Numbered from the stretch's first letter, positions 1 through 12,800 are shown. The stretch is DNA of 64,000 nt from Euglena gracilis (GCA_039621445.1 CP154957.1:6814504-6878503), one strand, 5' to 3'. Made by a program: numbers and translations. Notes: generated from the sequence alone by a model not told the origin.

Positions 1-760
1 AAAAAAAAAAAAATGAACAAAAAAACGTCATGGAGGGTTTGGGTGAAAAAAATTTTTGAACGTTTTTTTAAAGGAAAAAGGTCATTTTTTATCTCTGCAG
101 CTTCGCAGTCCGTAAAGGGTGATGGCTTTCACATGAACCATCATTTCAGTATTTTTGGATGAAGGGTCTGGAAAAACTAAAAAAAACGTCACTTTGATGA
201 CCAAAAACATGACTTTAGAACCTTTTCCTCAAAAAATGGCCATTTCGCAAGGAAAAAGGTCAATTTTTGCTTTTTCAAAAAAAACATGTTTTTTTTGCGT
301 TTTTTTTAAAAAAAAACATGTTTTTTTGTTTTTTAAAAAAAAAACGTCAACCCTGGTGCAGGGGCTAGGCAGTCAAGTTTGGGTCCCCAAACCCTCCCCC
401 TGTCTGGTTAAGTTTGGACCTCAACAGGGGGGTCCCGCGGGACCCCCCCCCCCGGTGCCTGGGCTCCCCAACAAAAATTCATAAGTCCAGACCCCGTACC
501 CCCCCTCCCCCCCCTCGAACTTGACCGGTCCGGTTGGTTCGCAACTTGACAGGGGGGTTCCACGGGACCCCCCTCCCTGTGCCTGGGCTCGGGGGGGGGG
601 GTCAGCTGGCTGCCGGGCTGGACCAGTCCGATTAAAACCCAAACAGGGATTTTTTTAAGACCGGGGGGGGGGGTCCCCCCCCACCCACCCACCCCCTGGG
701 CCCCCCCCCCGGGCCACAAAAAAATGGCCGAAAATCGCGAAAAGTGCTAAATAGCATTTT

Positions 761-781
761 TTCGGCGCCTTTGGCGCCGAA
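761..781. repeat. GGCGC hairpin motif
   Basis: TTCGGCGCC-TTT-GGCGCCGAA is a perfect hairpin. Similar small stem-loops, with GGCGC and GCGCC arms and a 3 nt purine loop flanked by T/A runs, occur at 14318-14343, 17116-17128 and 17275-17287. This suggests a dispersed repeat family. Confidence 0.7.
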
Positions 782-1232
782 AAGTACATCCCACCTCCCT
801 CCGGGGGGACCCCCTCCGGGGGGGGTGGGCTCGGCCGGACCCACCCACCCTACCCCCCCCCCCCGGGGGTCCACGACTAAAAAAACCCCTGAACCCAAAG
901 CCTCCAGTGAAAAATGCCAAATCCAGCTGAGTTGGAATATTCATCCAATCAAAACACTGAACAAAATCCTGTGCAGATTGGCCACGCAGAGCCCAGCACA
1001 GCTGAGCCGAAAAAAGCATTGGTGCAAAGCGCTGAAAACGTGATAAAAGGGCTCAAAAATGACCAAAATGCTGTTTTGGAAGATTTTGATTCCACGGGAT
1101 TCGCCTGAATTCTGAAGACAAGAACATGAACCCAAGTCAAAAAACTGCAAGAAAAGCACTTTTGAAAATTTGAAAAGAAAGAAACCACACGCCATCCACA
1201 AGCATACCCTTTCAAACTTCCCATGCTGGCAG

Positions 1233-1422
1233 GAAGGTCGAATTCGATACAGCCAAGTCCTTTGGTTTTTTGCACAAGGGCAATGGCAGACTGGTGGCTG
1301 CCCCAGCGACCCCATTTGGTTTGCTGGGTACTTTTCAGTTTCTTGATCCAAGGTGTTTTTCAAGCCATTGGACCATGGAGATAGGCAGGAGACTTTGGTT
1401 GTTGCCCCCCCCCCATGGTGAA
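1233..1422 (+). CDS. possible upstream coding exon (unassigned)
   Basis: In the frame starting at 1234 the translation has balanced, protein-like composition (for example KVEFDTAKSFGFLHKGNG, then TPFGLLGTFQFLDPR and SSHWTMEIG). A pyrimidine-rich stretch ending in CAG at 1230-1232 could be the acceptor, and GTTTAA after 1422 a weak donor. Joining to 1684 keeps the frame (phase 0). A C-run at about 1405-1414 makes the reading frame sensitive to base-calling length. I do not recognise the family. It could be an N-terminal exon of the CLPB gene or of another gene. Confidence 0.3.
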
Positions 1423-1683
1423 GTTTAAAAACTTCAGGGGTCCTGTACCCCTCCCCCCCCTCTGCCGACCTTGACCTTGTGTTCCCCCCCCAAGGGAGGC
1501 CAGGTGGGAGGTGGGTCGGACACCTGCCGGTCCAGCAGGGGGCACACCCCCTCACAGTGGCGCAGTCCAACAGAAAAGAACCATCAATCCCTCATTTGGA
1601 TCTTTGTGGGGGGGGGTCTCAGATGGGACATGTCAGGAAGCGCCAGTCATCCACTGATCGAGGTGTTGTGAAACTGCTTCCAG

Positions 1684-1792
1684 AAAGTTGCTCTGCATAC
1701 AGTCCATAAGGACATTTTTGCGGTGTATTTTGTCCTCGAGGAAGAGCTCCCGGAAGAGCTTCGCTTGCATGCTCGTTTCCAAATCCACTCAA
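1684..1792 (+). CDS. CLPB candidate exon (N-terminal side)
   Basis: The reading [25 protein letters not shown] is protein-like. It is bounded by CTTCCAG acceptor sequence (to 1683) and a GTACGT donor (1793). The exon ends in phase 1, and the next acceptor at 2007 restores the frame. I do not recognise this segment in CLPB relatives, so membership in the gene rests on splice-phase agreement and proximity only. Confidence 0.45.
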
Positions 1793-3765
1793 GTACGTTC
1801 TCAATGTGTCTGAGAAAAGAAACATTGAATCCAAATGGCTGCCTAATATGAGGCCATTTGGATCAAATGAACGGCTAGTTTTCACAACATATGCAACACA
1901 AAAGCAAGCATACTTGCCAACACACATTTGCGTGATCTTAGGATTCTGCGCATTAGTGAGCGAACAATGCCCGTCATTCCTAAGTCTGTACAATCAGGAA
2001 ATGGCAGGAACATATTACGGTCAGTCCATACCGGGGATTACACAAACCCCTACTTCTCCAACCCACTGGAGTATTTATGGACAATCGGCATATGCACAAT
2101 ATGGACAATCGATCCCACCTGTGCAAGCATCTTCCCTTCCTCCACCGACTGGTCCCGGTTCGTTACCTGGGTCACTGCCACCGCCAGGAAATTCTGGGGG
2201 ATCAACTTCTGTTGTTGGGGCGTCATCTGTGGTTGGAGCAACAGGCGGCGTCCGAGGAAGAAGCGATTCAGACTCTTTCGACGATGCTCCTGGTCTACCC
2301 CAATGGAGTGGGTCCAATGTTAGGCCTTTGGAGGCTAGCATGGTTCCCGAGCTGCGGAAATTCAACATAAGTGCTGCGTGCCAGAATAGTGTCACACAAG
2401 GAGTAAAATTACTCAACGATCTTGGTGAGGCTTGGCAAAATGATTACGCCATTATTTTCAGCAAACAGAGTCACACTTGGTGGCTTCTGGCTCGTGAAAA
2501 GGCTCCTTTGGGACTTGCTGAAGCTGTGGAAGCACACAAGGTCATTACCCCTGCTGTTTCTGCAAAGCGGGGCAAGGAATCAAAGCGAACAAAAGAAGCT
2601 CGGAAGGCATATCCACTTGAGAAGCGTCTCACATCACGCATTGTTGGCCAAAGGCAAGCAATCTTGTCTGTATCCCAACAAATCAGGCGCAAGGAAAATG
2701 GTTGGCACTCAAGTGAACACCCCCTGGTATAATTTGAAAAGGGAATTTGCAAAATTAACCCCATTAACAACAGGTATTTTTGTTTTTGGGAAGCTCCGGT
2801 ATTGGGAAAACCGAGCTTGCGAAGCAAGTGGCCTATTACGTTCATGAAGATGACAAGGATGGCTTCATTCGGCTGGACATGTCCGAGTATCAACACCAGC
2901 ACGAGGTATCAAAGTTCATTGGTGCTCCGCCTGGCTATCAGGGATACGATGATGGTATGGTCTGACAAGAAAAATCATGTTGTTCTTCCCACTTTTCCTC
3001 CAGGTGGACAACTCACAAAGAGGTTGAAGCGGTGCCCAAATGCAGTTGTTTTGTTTGACGAGGTTGAGAAGGCGCATCCTGACATTCTCACTTGCCTCCT
3101 CCAAATCAGGCCTTCAAACCATTGCAATTTCTTCTCATCATCTTTCTTTAAAATGATGTTGTGGAACGACCAAAGAACCCTCCGGATCATTTTTTTTGCG
3201 ATGCGCACATATGTGTGTGCAAAGAAAAATCATCGCAAAAATCATTGATTTATTGAAAACTGCAAACATGGTTAAAAAAAGGGAATTCCAACATCAACCA
3301 TTCATGTTCCCCTTCGGAACAGCCAGAAGCATTGTCAATTCATGTTGATCTTGAAATTTGGTTTGCAGGTTTTTGATTGATCCGATGTTGACCCCGCTCA
3401 ATTTACTGATATACCATGCCCCCCCCCCCCCCGAGCCATTCTTGTCCCCGGGACCCTTTGCGGCCAATGGAAACAGTACGGGGGGGGGGGGGGACAGCTC
3501 AGGAGGGGGGGGGACCAAGGTCCCCCCCAACCTATTCCCATACCCGACCCTCGGGCAACCCAAAAGGGGTCATTTTTGGCAACTTTTTTTTTGGATGTTC
3601 GCAAAAAAGGGTCAATTTTGAGCACATTTGCCAAAAAGTGATTTTTGAAAACGTCCCAACAGCATACATACATACACATACATACATACATACATACATA
3701 CATACATACATACATACATACATACATACATACATACATACACTACATATATATGTAGTGTTTAC

Positions 3766-3800
<35 letters not shown>

Positions 3801-6800
3801 TACATCTATGTTTGTATGTATGTTATACATACAATATACATTTATATGTGTGTGTGTGTGTACGCATTGATACATCGATACATTGATATTTCCAAATTGA
3901 AACTAAAAAGCCAAATTGTTTTGGAAACCAGGACGGTCCATAGGGTGCAGGATTTTTTTCAAACTCAAAATCTTTTTTTTTCCGTTACAGACATTGCCCC
4001 AGGCCCAGGGCCGAACTGGGACTCGCAAAATTCGAAAACTCGTTTTTTTGAGGGTTTGGCTGGTTTGGGGATAGTTCAAGGATGCCAGAAATCACCTTTT
4101 TTCCCCCGATGTCGACCTCTTTTGAAAACATGGCCATCTTTTCAGCCATTTTTCTTGTGAATTTTTCATTGGATGTGCTGAGACAGCAGACTTTGTTTGT
4201 TCTTTTTTGTTCTCTTAAGGACAACCCTGTTGGAAACCGGGAAATAATGAAGTTTCAATTTTAAAATATGGAAGCATGCTCAGGTGCTTGTGTGAAACTC
4301 AAGGACACAACGCTCAACGTTGGGCACCCCCCCACCCAGACTGTTCCCACCCATTCGGCCCCGGAAAAAAATTCATCCCCCATTGGCCCCCATTTTTAAA
4401 TCTTGAAGGAACAGGGTTAGGGTTAGGGTTAGAGCAGGGTTGGGGTTAGGATTACGGTTAGGGCCAGGGTTAGGGCCAGGGTTTGGTGGCGGTCGAGTAG
4501 CGAACAAGTACCGGGGGTGCCCATTTGCCAAAATGGCCAGACTGTCCCCCTCCCCACCTCTTCCCGCATTTCCGGGAGCACCAGTTTTTGGACCCCAAAA
4601 ATTTTCCCTACGGCGCCAGGTGTATTTTGGACCCATTTTCGGACCCGTATGGGAGGTCCCCCCCAAAACCCCCATTTTTCACACCTTCCAAAATTTCGAC
4701 ATTTTTTCAGAATTTTGTTTTTGAAGCAAAAAAAATGCCAATGAAAATCCAAAAAATTTCCCAGAGAAAAAATGTCAGTGAAATTTGCCTTGCCAAAATT
4801 TGGCCCAATTTTTTTGACCCCCCCTTCCTACCAAATCTACCAATTTTTGAACCTGACAATTTGAGATATTTTTTGTGAAAAATTGTGGATTTCCATCAAA
4901 GAATCACATGTATTTCCCCGGCCAAAACCCCCATTTTCCCAAAATTGGTGAAACGCTGTGGTGGGTGGGGGGGTCAACCCCCCCCCCTCCACCAGGCCTT
5001 CCCGTTCTGCCCTGCCCCCCGGGGAGGGGGTTGGTGGATATATCCGAAGAGGGGTGGCGGGCACCGGTTCTGTCGTGAACCCGGCGTCTGGGTTCACGAC
5101 CGTCATCCATCTCTTCACGGTTTTGCAGACCCCCCCCCGGAGGGTCCAGACCCACCCGCACAGCACCTCCCCTGGGCGGGGGGGTGCAAAAACCCCTGCT
5201 AGCCAGCCCCTTTTTTGGGAAAACCCCTGGTCGGGTGACATTTGCTAGGAATTGAGGCCTGTCTCCAACATTTGATGAAGGGAGGCTTACTGATGGAAAA
5301 GGTGAAACAGTGGATTGCATGGATGCCATTTTTGTGATGACCTCCAACTTGGCACAACGGGAAATTGCTGATGAAGCAGTCCAGAGGAGGTGTGTTTTAT
5401 TCATTGCACTAGCTTGTTTCTCTGTTAAAACTCATTTTCTCAACGCGGTTGAGGCAGCCTCTTCAGATAATTGATGCCATTGTCCTCACCGTGACGAAGG
5501 CAATGGGTGAGCGTTGGTTTTGTGCAGGGGGGTTGAGCAGGGGGGGTCCGATGAGCGTCGGGGGACCCCTGGAAAAACTAAAAAAAAAACACCCTGGTGC
5601 TTTGTGCTGGAAACATCATGTTTTTTTAAAAAATTTTCATTGTTTATCAATTTGTGGGATTTATGGGCCAAACTGTGGCCGAGCCTCGATTCTGACATTG
5701 GATGGAACGTTGTCTGTCCGCCAACTTTTTAGGAGGTATTCGGAATGCCAGTGAAGCTGATTGGCCAAGGATCCAAGGAAAAAAGTCTCCTGGACAGCAT
5801 CTCCAAAAATGGAGGGTCACGAGAAACCTCAAGATTTTAACCCCCCCCCCTGGTGAAGAAAAAAGGGACCAGGCTTGTGCTTGGTCGGGTGCCCACCCCA
5901 CGGGGGGGGGGGGGGTGCTAGGGGCAGGCACCCCATAGCACCTGATCCGACCCCCCCTGGGGGGGGGCAGGGTTTTTGGGGTGCCTGCCCATAGCAGGCA
6001 CCCCCCTCCAACCCCGGCGCCAAAGGCCATTTTCAATGAAAATTTTCTGGGTCCCTCCCCAGACCCCTACCCCCCCCCTGGGGGGTGTGCCTGCCTGCGA
6101 GGGGCAGGCACCCTTTAGCCCCCCCCCCCCACCCCCCCCCCCCCCCCCCGGTCGGTAAGCACAAGCATGAAAGGGACGATTTTTTCAGCCCAAACCCCCC
6201 AAAAATTGATAGAATTGGTAGAAAAATTGATTTTCAGCAATTTTTGTGTTAACGAACATCATAATATATTTGCACATTTGCACAATATATTTGCATACAC
6301 ATTTGACAATTTTCGATGAAACCTGGGGGGGGTCATTTGGGGGGGGGGCGGAGGGGGGCCAAATGGCAGTTCTGTAGTGCCCGGTCCCCTGATTTGTGGC
6401 CAATTTTCGGCATTTTTTCAAATCTTTGTTGCTGATGACAATTGTGAAAGAAAATTAAAATTTTCCAAAATTGCATCAATATTGCAAAACAGCAGTTGAA
6501 TCCCCCCTGCTCGGCATCTTTTGGTTGTTGGGGTACAGGGGGGGGTTTGATTTGACGGATGAGCACCAATCCCTGGCTCATATCGAAGCCTGGAGGTGTG
6601 GTCCAGTCCGGGTCGACTGGTAATATAGTTTTTGCAGCCCGGGAAGCCGGGCTGGTCCGAGATAAAAAATTGAGGCGCCGAAATTTTTTTGAAAAAGGCG
6701 TCAAAAATGGCCAAAAATGGCCATTTTTGGTACTTGTTGGGGCTTTCACCTCAGAAATTCAGTGAAAAAAATGCGCCCCAGCTGGAATTCGCGGTTTTGC

Positions 6801-9800
6801 CTGTTTTTGGGTCCCAGCCGGGTTCAAACCGCCTCCCTGGACCCCCCTGGGAGTTGTCCAGCCCAGTACTTTTTCCCCAGCCGTGGCTGGACCCCCCGGG
6901 GTCCTTAAGAAATTCCTTGGTTGAGGCGTCTTTGGGTCCATTTTTGACTTCGAAAGTCTTGCTCGTACTTGGGGGGTCGATTCTTATCCATAGTTATCTG
7001 TGGTTATCCGAAGTCTAACCCCCCCAAAAACCTGGCGGGGCCTTTGGGCTCCTCCTGGCAGTTGCCGAATTATTTGGCGGGGGGAGGGGCAAAAAAAGAT
7101 GGCTCCAGTTACTTGGCACCCCATTTTTTCGGCAAATTCTTTTACGACACTGAAAAAGGGGCCCACATAACCTGGCCGGGGGGGGCAGGGCCAAAAGTTG
7201 GTTAAAAACGTGTTCAGCCCGCCAAATGCCTGCCCTGAAATTCGTGGTCATGAACACGTTTTCAATGAGGGCATTTGTGGCAATGACACGTTTTCAGTGA
7301 AGGCATCCGGGTTCAGGCACGTTTTCAGTGAGGGCATCTGTGGCAACCCTGAGTAAAAAGCAAAAAACACTATCATGAAAAATCGGCGTGTGGTTGCGAG
7401 GCCGGGTGGTCCTCAACGAGTGAGGCGGGTCGGGGGCACTCTACAACACAACAGAAGGCTAGGTTGCCTTGGAGCACAACGAAACAGAGTGGCGGACATC
7501 ACGGCACACGACACGCTTTACACAAAGAAACCGTGTTTGGGCCGATTTCGAGACTTTAAAAGTCTTAAATCTTCGCCCAAAACACGGTTTCAAACAAGAA
7601 CAGTGTTTTGGGCGACCGCGGCGCCTTCGGCGTCGCGGTCCCCGCCCCTGGGCTCCCCCTAAGTCTTGGCCCGAACACAGTTTCTTGACACAAAAGAGCC
7701 ATACTTTGGCTCTTTTGCCAAATCTTGGCAATGAAAATGATATGCCAATCACAGACAACTTTGTTCACAGACAACTTTGTTTGTTTGGCGTCACAGACAA
7801 CTTTGTTCAGCTCCACACAATTTGGATTTTTGGGAATGGCAACACCACAAAAACCACATTTCTCGTGTTTTATTGGCAGTCGGGACACAGCACGAGGCAC
7901 AGGGGGTTGGTCAGGGGACCACACACTGTTCGATGACGCTCGCCTCATCGAACAACAGGCTGGGTTCCAGCTCCCATCCCGTCCAGGCAACAAAGAAAGC
8001 ATCCAGCTCAGGATAAGAGGCTTGCCGATGTTGACACAGTTTGGCGAACTCCAAACAGTTGGCAACAGCAGCAAGCTCTGCACCTACGGAGCCGGACTTT
8101 TTCTTTGTGTTGCCCTGTGCCAGCAAGGTGCCATGAAGGGGGTCCGTCCTAAGGGGAGGTGGCAAAAGACCATTCACAAAGTTTGCCGTGCGTTTGGCCA
8201 TATTGGCAGGGCGGAGGAAAAAAAGAAAAAAAGAAAAAAAGGGGGGGGGTGACACGTTTTCAGTGAGGGCATTTGTGGCAATGACACGTTTTCAGTGAAG
8301 GCATCCGGGTTCAGGCACGTTTTCAGTGAGGGCATTTGTGTCAATGACACGTTTTCAGTGAAGGCATCCGGGTTCAGGCACGTTTTCAGTGAGGGCGCCG
8401 TTTCTTGGGTCCGAATTTCACAAATTGGCGTTTTTGACCCCTTGCGTGAATCATGACCACGAATTTCAGGGCAGGCATTTGGCGGGCTCTGAAAACGTTT
8501 TTAAACAAATTGTGGCTGAGCCCAGATTTCAGCCTGAAAACGTGTTCAGGGGCCCCCTTCGGGGGCCCCTGGCTGAACACGTTTTCAGGCTGAAATCTGG
8601 GCTCAGCCACAATTTGTGTATAGAAATAACCTGGCACCCCGCCAGGTTATTTCGGGGGTACAACTTACTAAAACGAACTTGCTAAAAACGGCCAGCTCCC
8701 TTTTCTTCCCTGCAGACTTCTGGCATGGGTGGGCATGTTTCTTGAGTTGTGGAAATTGGCACCGGGCGGATTTTTGTCCATGTCAAGTTTTGGCCGTGGC
8801 CGACCATGGCCAATGCATTGCATAACCCCCCACCCCTTTCAAAGGATGGTGGCTTTTGCAGAGAGGAGCAGACCCAGAGGGTGCCTGCACAACCTCGTCA
8901 ATGTCTGTTTTTTTACATGAGTGTGTCAGCCCCTAAGATAACAACCCCTGATTTCATTACTCCCTCTGGTTTCTCATCAACTCAATTGGATAACGGCATG
9001 TAATCAAATTCAAGGCGGGTATCGGTCAGCATCAGGCTGTTTTTTAAGGTGGTGCCGACCCCACCCCGGGGGGGGGGGGGAGTGCCTGCCTGGGCAGGCA
9101 TTCCAAGGCACTCCCCCGGGGCACGGGATCAATATCTGTACGAGGGGCACACCTTTCAGGTGGACAAGGAGGACCCACAAGCCCTGACCCAAAGGCATTG
9201 GGGTTTCCACGAAAAGAGAGCCCAACAGGCACATCCCATATATTTATGGAATCTGGAAATCTGCCAATACACAAAAATCGTCCATGTCACCCGGACACAC
9301 CGTGTGTCCGGGTTACAATGGACGATTTTTGTCTATATCCGTTGACTAAGAGGCCCAAGACACACACTGTGTCTCGTGGAACTTAGCCACGCAATGTCTA
9401 CCCCGTATTTTTTTGCGATTTTTTGTCAAATTTTCAGTTCACGAGGACACACACTGTGTCTCGTGGACTGCCAGTCCACGAGACACAGTGTGTGTCCTCG
9501 TGAACTGAAAAAATCAAGAATTCCCACTGGTCCGACCAACAAGTGCCCCCCAATAATTTGGCCTTTCGGCAACTTTTGGCTTAGAGCATAAAGGTTTCTC
9601 GTGGACAAGTTTTACCACATTCCACTACCTGTCCTTGCAGTTTTTTCTTTCGGAAAATGAAGAAGACCGCAAACAGTGTGGACCGCATGCTGCCCCGACC
9701 CCCGAAACCAGATGAATTTGTTGCTACACTGGAAAAGTATTTGGTCGATTTGCAGAAGGGCCCTGCTGTTGACCCAATACACGGTACGTTGTTGGCCAAC

Positions 9801-12800
9801 GTGTTGGAAGAGAAGCCAAAAGGGACCGCAAAGGCTGAGCGTGTAGCTGTTACACGCCTGTTGGAGTTCCAGCAGGTGTGTAAACAGAACACCTCGCATT
9901 TCTGGCAAACACCTTTTATTTTTCAGTCCACGAGACACAGTGTGTGTCCCAGTCCACGGGGACACACACTGTGTCTCGTGGACTCAGTCCACGAGACACA
10001 GTGTGTGTCTTGGGCCTCAGTCCACGGATATAAGGAATTTACGGTGGATAAGTGGTGTGAGAAAAGACAAGGAGGAGGGAAAAGGACAGGAGCAAGTAAA
10101 GCCAGAGGGGTCTATTGCAGGCGCCGGCAAGGAGTTGGTGGGTGTGCTCACACAAGTGATGCATTCCCTCCGAAGCAAGGACGCCCACAACCGCAGGAAA
10201 GGGTTCGCCAAGGCATGCTGGTTTGTCGAATCGGTCGAGGAGGTGGCACAGCCATTGCGCTTTGAGGCCGCAGATGTGGCCAAACGGGGTGCAACGGCAA
10301 CCACAGTGGATTTTGTAACAATGTGCCCCTCATTCGACCAGAAGCTGTTGAAGGACAGGCTCAGGGATGCGATCTGTGAGGCTTGGGAATGGGAGGAAAA
10401 GAAATTGGAAAAGGGGCACCAGCTGCGGGCAAGGAAAGACGGGTGGGTGCACCTCACACCAGAGGAAGCAGCACAGGATGCTTCTGGAAGCTGGTCAAAG
10501 GAGGGGGTGTTGGAGATGGTGGAGTTTGTGATTGACAATGGGTACATCAGGAGGGGAAGCACGCTGCTGAAACAGGTGAAAGGGTTTGGAATGGGGTTGG
10601 CGTGTGCACCCCAAATTGCCAACCTGGGCTGCTACCCTGTCGAGAGAGATTTTGCTGCCACAAAGAAACCTGAGGACCTGGAGTATAATTACCGTTTCAT
10701 TGATGATGGGGAACTTGTGTACCTCGGCATGGTCCTCAAGTGGCTCCCATTGGTACGCACGGGGGAAACGAAGTTCATCACCGGGATGCATTTCAGAGAT
10801 TGTACGTACCCAATCCGAATCAGGAGGTACCCAGGGGCAGGGTCAATGGTTACAGACTCTCAGCGCTTGGGGGTCCTCACCGGCCAGTTCATCAGAGCAC
10901 AAAGGCTGTGCTCTACGTTGCAAATGTTCAAATTTGCAGTGCAGGGCATTGCCCTGGCAGCCACCCGTCGGGGTTATTTCAGACATGAACTGGACCGCAT
11001 GTGGGGCAAATTCCTTGCTGATTGGTGGAAAGCGGAAGAAATTCGGCGGGGAGAGCTGCGTTCGTGGTTCCGCAAAATGACTCGTGTGGTCAGGCTGCAA
11101 GTGCAGAAGGAGGGCACGGAGCACAGCAAAGCTGCACCATTTGCAAAGAAACTCTGCCGGTTTGGAAGCGGGTGTGTGTACCGAGACGTTGGGTGCCCAT
11201 TCCAGCACAAGGTCCCAGTCCACCAGCACCCGGCATGCCAACGTTGCTGTGGGCACAACGGGGAAGTAGTAGTCAGGAAAAACCAAGCAACCCTGTGGTT
11301 AGCAGCCCCGGATGGGTCGTGTCTGTTCCATTGCGCCGCCATGTCTAACGAGGGCACCGTGGCATTGGAACTGCGCCGCAAAGTGGCAGCTTATGTCAGG
11401 GAGGAATGGGATACGGAGATCCCTGGTTTGGGAATGTCTGTGGGACAGATCCTGACAACCCTGGGCTGGGACAAGGAGGGATATCTGGCTTCAGTGGTCA
11501 GCCATATCCATTGGGCTGAAGAACCGGAGCTGGCTTTGTTGCCTTCTGTCTTGAAATTCAGACTGCGGGTGTTTCTGGACCATGGTGACCATTGGCAAGA
11601 GTGTACGCAATATGGATCCACGGGTCCCCTCAGGCGGGTGGTGTTCCACCAAAACAGGGGACACTATGACGCGATCCTGATGGATGGAAGCCCGGAACCA
11701 GAGAGGAGCCACCACACAACCCACTGGAAGGTGAGGAAACCGCTGCTTGTGGTGCCAACCAGGGCTGAGAACAAAGCCGAAGCTTACCAGAAAGCTGCGC
11801 AGAAGCGCAGAGCAAAGATCAGGAGGGAGAAAGTTGATGCGAGTCGCCAGGGCAGTGTTTTCATTGATGACGACGTGGAGATGTTGATGAGTTTTGCAGC
11901 CGATTTTTGCCCCCCTGAACAGAGCGAAGCTGTGACACGAGTGTTGAGTGCAGCAACTCCATGGCAAGTCTTGGGGGTCCAGGAAAGCACACCCAGCCAG
12001 GATTGCACGGCAGTCTACAAGAGGATCAGCCTTCTGATGCACCCGGATAAATGTACCCACCCAAAAAGCAAAGAGGCTTTTCAGAAGCTGGGAGATGCGA
12101 AGGATTGGGTGGATGACAGAGAAGCGTGGTACGAAAATTACCAGCACAGGGAGGCGTCCGACCGGCTGGTGTTGGGTTGCCGGAGGCGGGCAGCTAAACA
12201 TCTTGCAAGTAGAAGAAGAACTGCAACGCCACTGTGGTTTGGGAGAGGAGGGCGTGTTGCGCATACAGCTGGAGGAGGAGGCCGAGTGGCAGCATGTCGG
12301 TTTGGCACGGGCAGAAACCGAGGTACTGCTGGAGAGCAAGCCCAGGCGGAGCACACGCACCAGGACCCAACCTCAATGGTACCAGAGCGAACAAACAGAG
12401 CACAGAGAACAGAGGCGCCAGGCGAGGGCGTCAGGAAAAGAGAGGTTCTCTTCTGATGGGGACACAGAAATGGCAGCAGAAGAGGAGAGCCACGACTGGA
12501 AGGAAGGGGAGCGGATGGGCGAGGCCAAAAACCCTGGTCCTCCAGTCACAGCCAAAGGGGGTCCCTGGGGACAAAAAAGGCGAGAGCCGGGGCATGCACC
12601 AAGAGCCCAACAAGCTCCTGGAGGCAGCCAGCCCCACCAGAAATGGCACCAACCCGTTCAGCAAAACAAAGCAAACAATGCCAAAGGCTGGACCAGAGTC
12701 CGAGGCACCGGAAAATCAACTTCTACACACACTCCCAACCACCCGCCTCGCACGCGGTCGCGTCGTGACAGCGCAAGCTTGATTTTGCCACCGCAGTTTG

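Larger units (their letters stand above)
1..1683. other. AT-rich 5' flank with homopolymer tracts
   Basis: No complete gene is supported here. The segment holds A/T and C/G homopolymer runs and a perfect hairpin (761-781). It also holds a GGACCCACCCACCCT-type motif near 835-850 that recurs near 21.97-22.06 kb. One stretch (1233-1422) reads like a coding exon and is listed separately. The other open frames are proline/glycine-rich by-products of C/G runs. Confidence 0.6.
3104..5266 (+). other. nonconventional intron, 2163 nt
   Basis: The ends are AATCAGG and CTGTCTCC, not GT-AG. CAG is at +4 to +6 (3107-3109) and CTG at -8 to -6 (5259-5261). The terminal segments CAGGCCT (3107-3113) and AGGCCTG (5255-5261) are complementary, and pairing extends a few bases with one bulge. 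Removal restores the CLPB frame exactly. The intron holds an ACAT/TA microsatellite, degenerate TTAGGG repeats, and a 4.4-4.75 kb stretch similar in inverse orientation to 32.88-33.05 kb. No coding content is supported. Confidence 0.82.

Noticed and set aside
941-1570. 209-codon minus-strand ORF
   Set aside because: No recognisable motif; composition reflects repeats, and the opposite strand has a better exon candidate.
4413-4483. True telomere or chromosome end
   Set aside because: The tract is short, degenerate and within an intron, with conserved exons of the same gene on both sides.
7252-8397. CACGTTTTCAGTG arrays as a CRISPR
   Set aside because: Units are direct tandem copies without unique spacers, in a eukaryotic intron.
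12517-12543. GEAKNPGPP as a 2A-type ribosome-skipping motif
   Set aside because: It has NPGP, but the preceding residues do not fit the DxExNPGP consensus, and it sits in a degenerate region.
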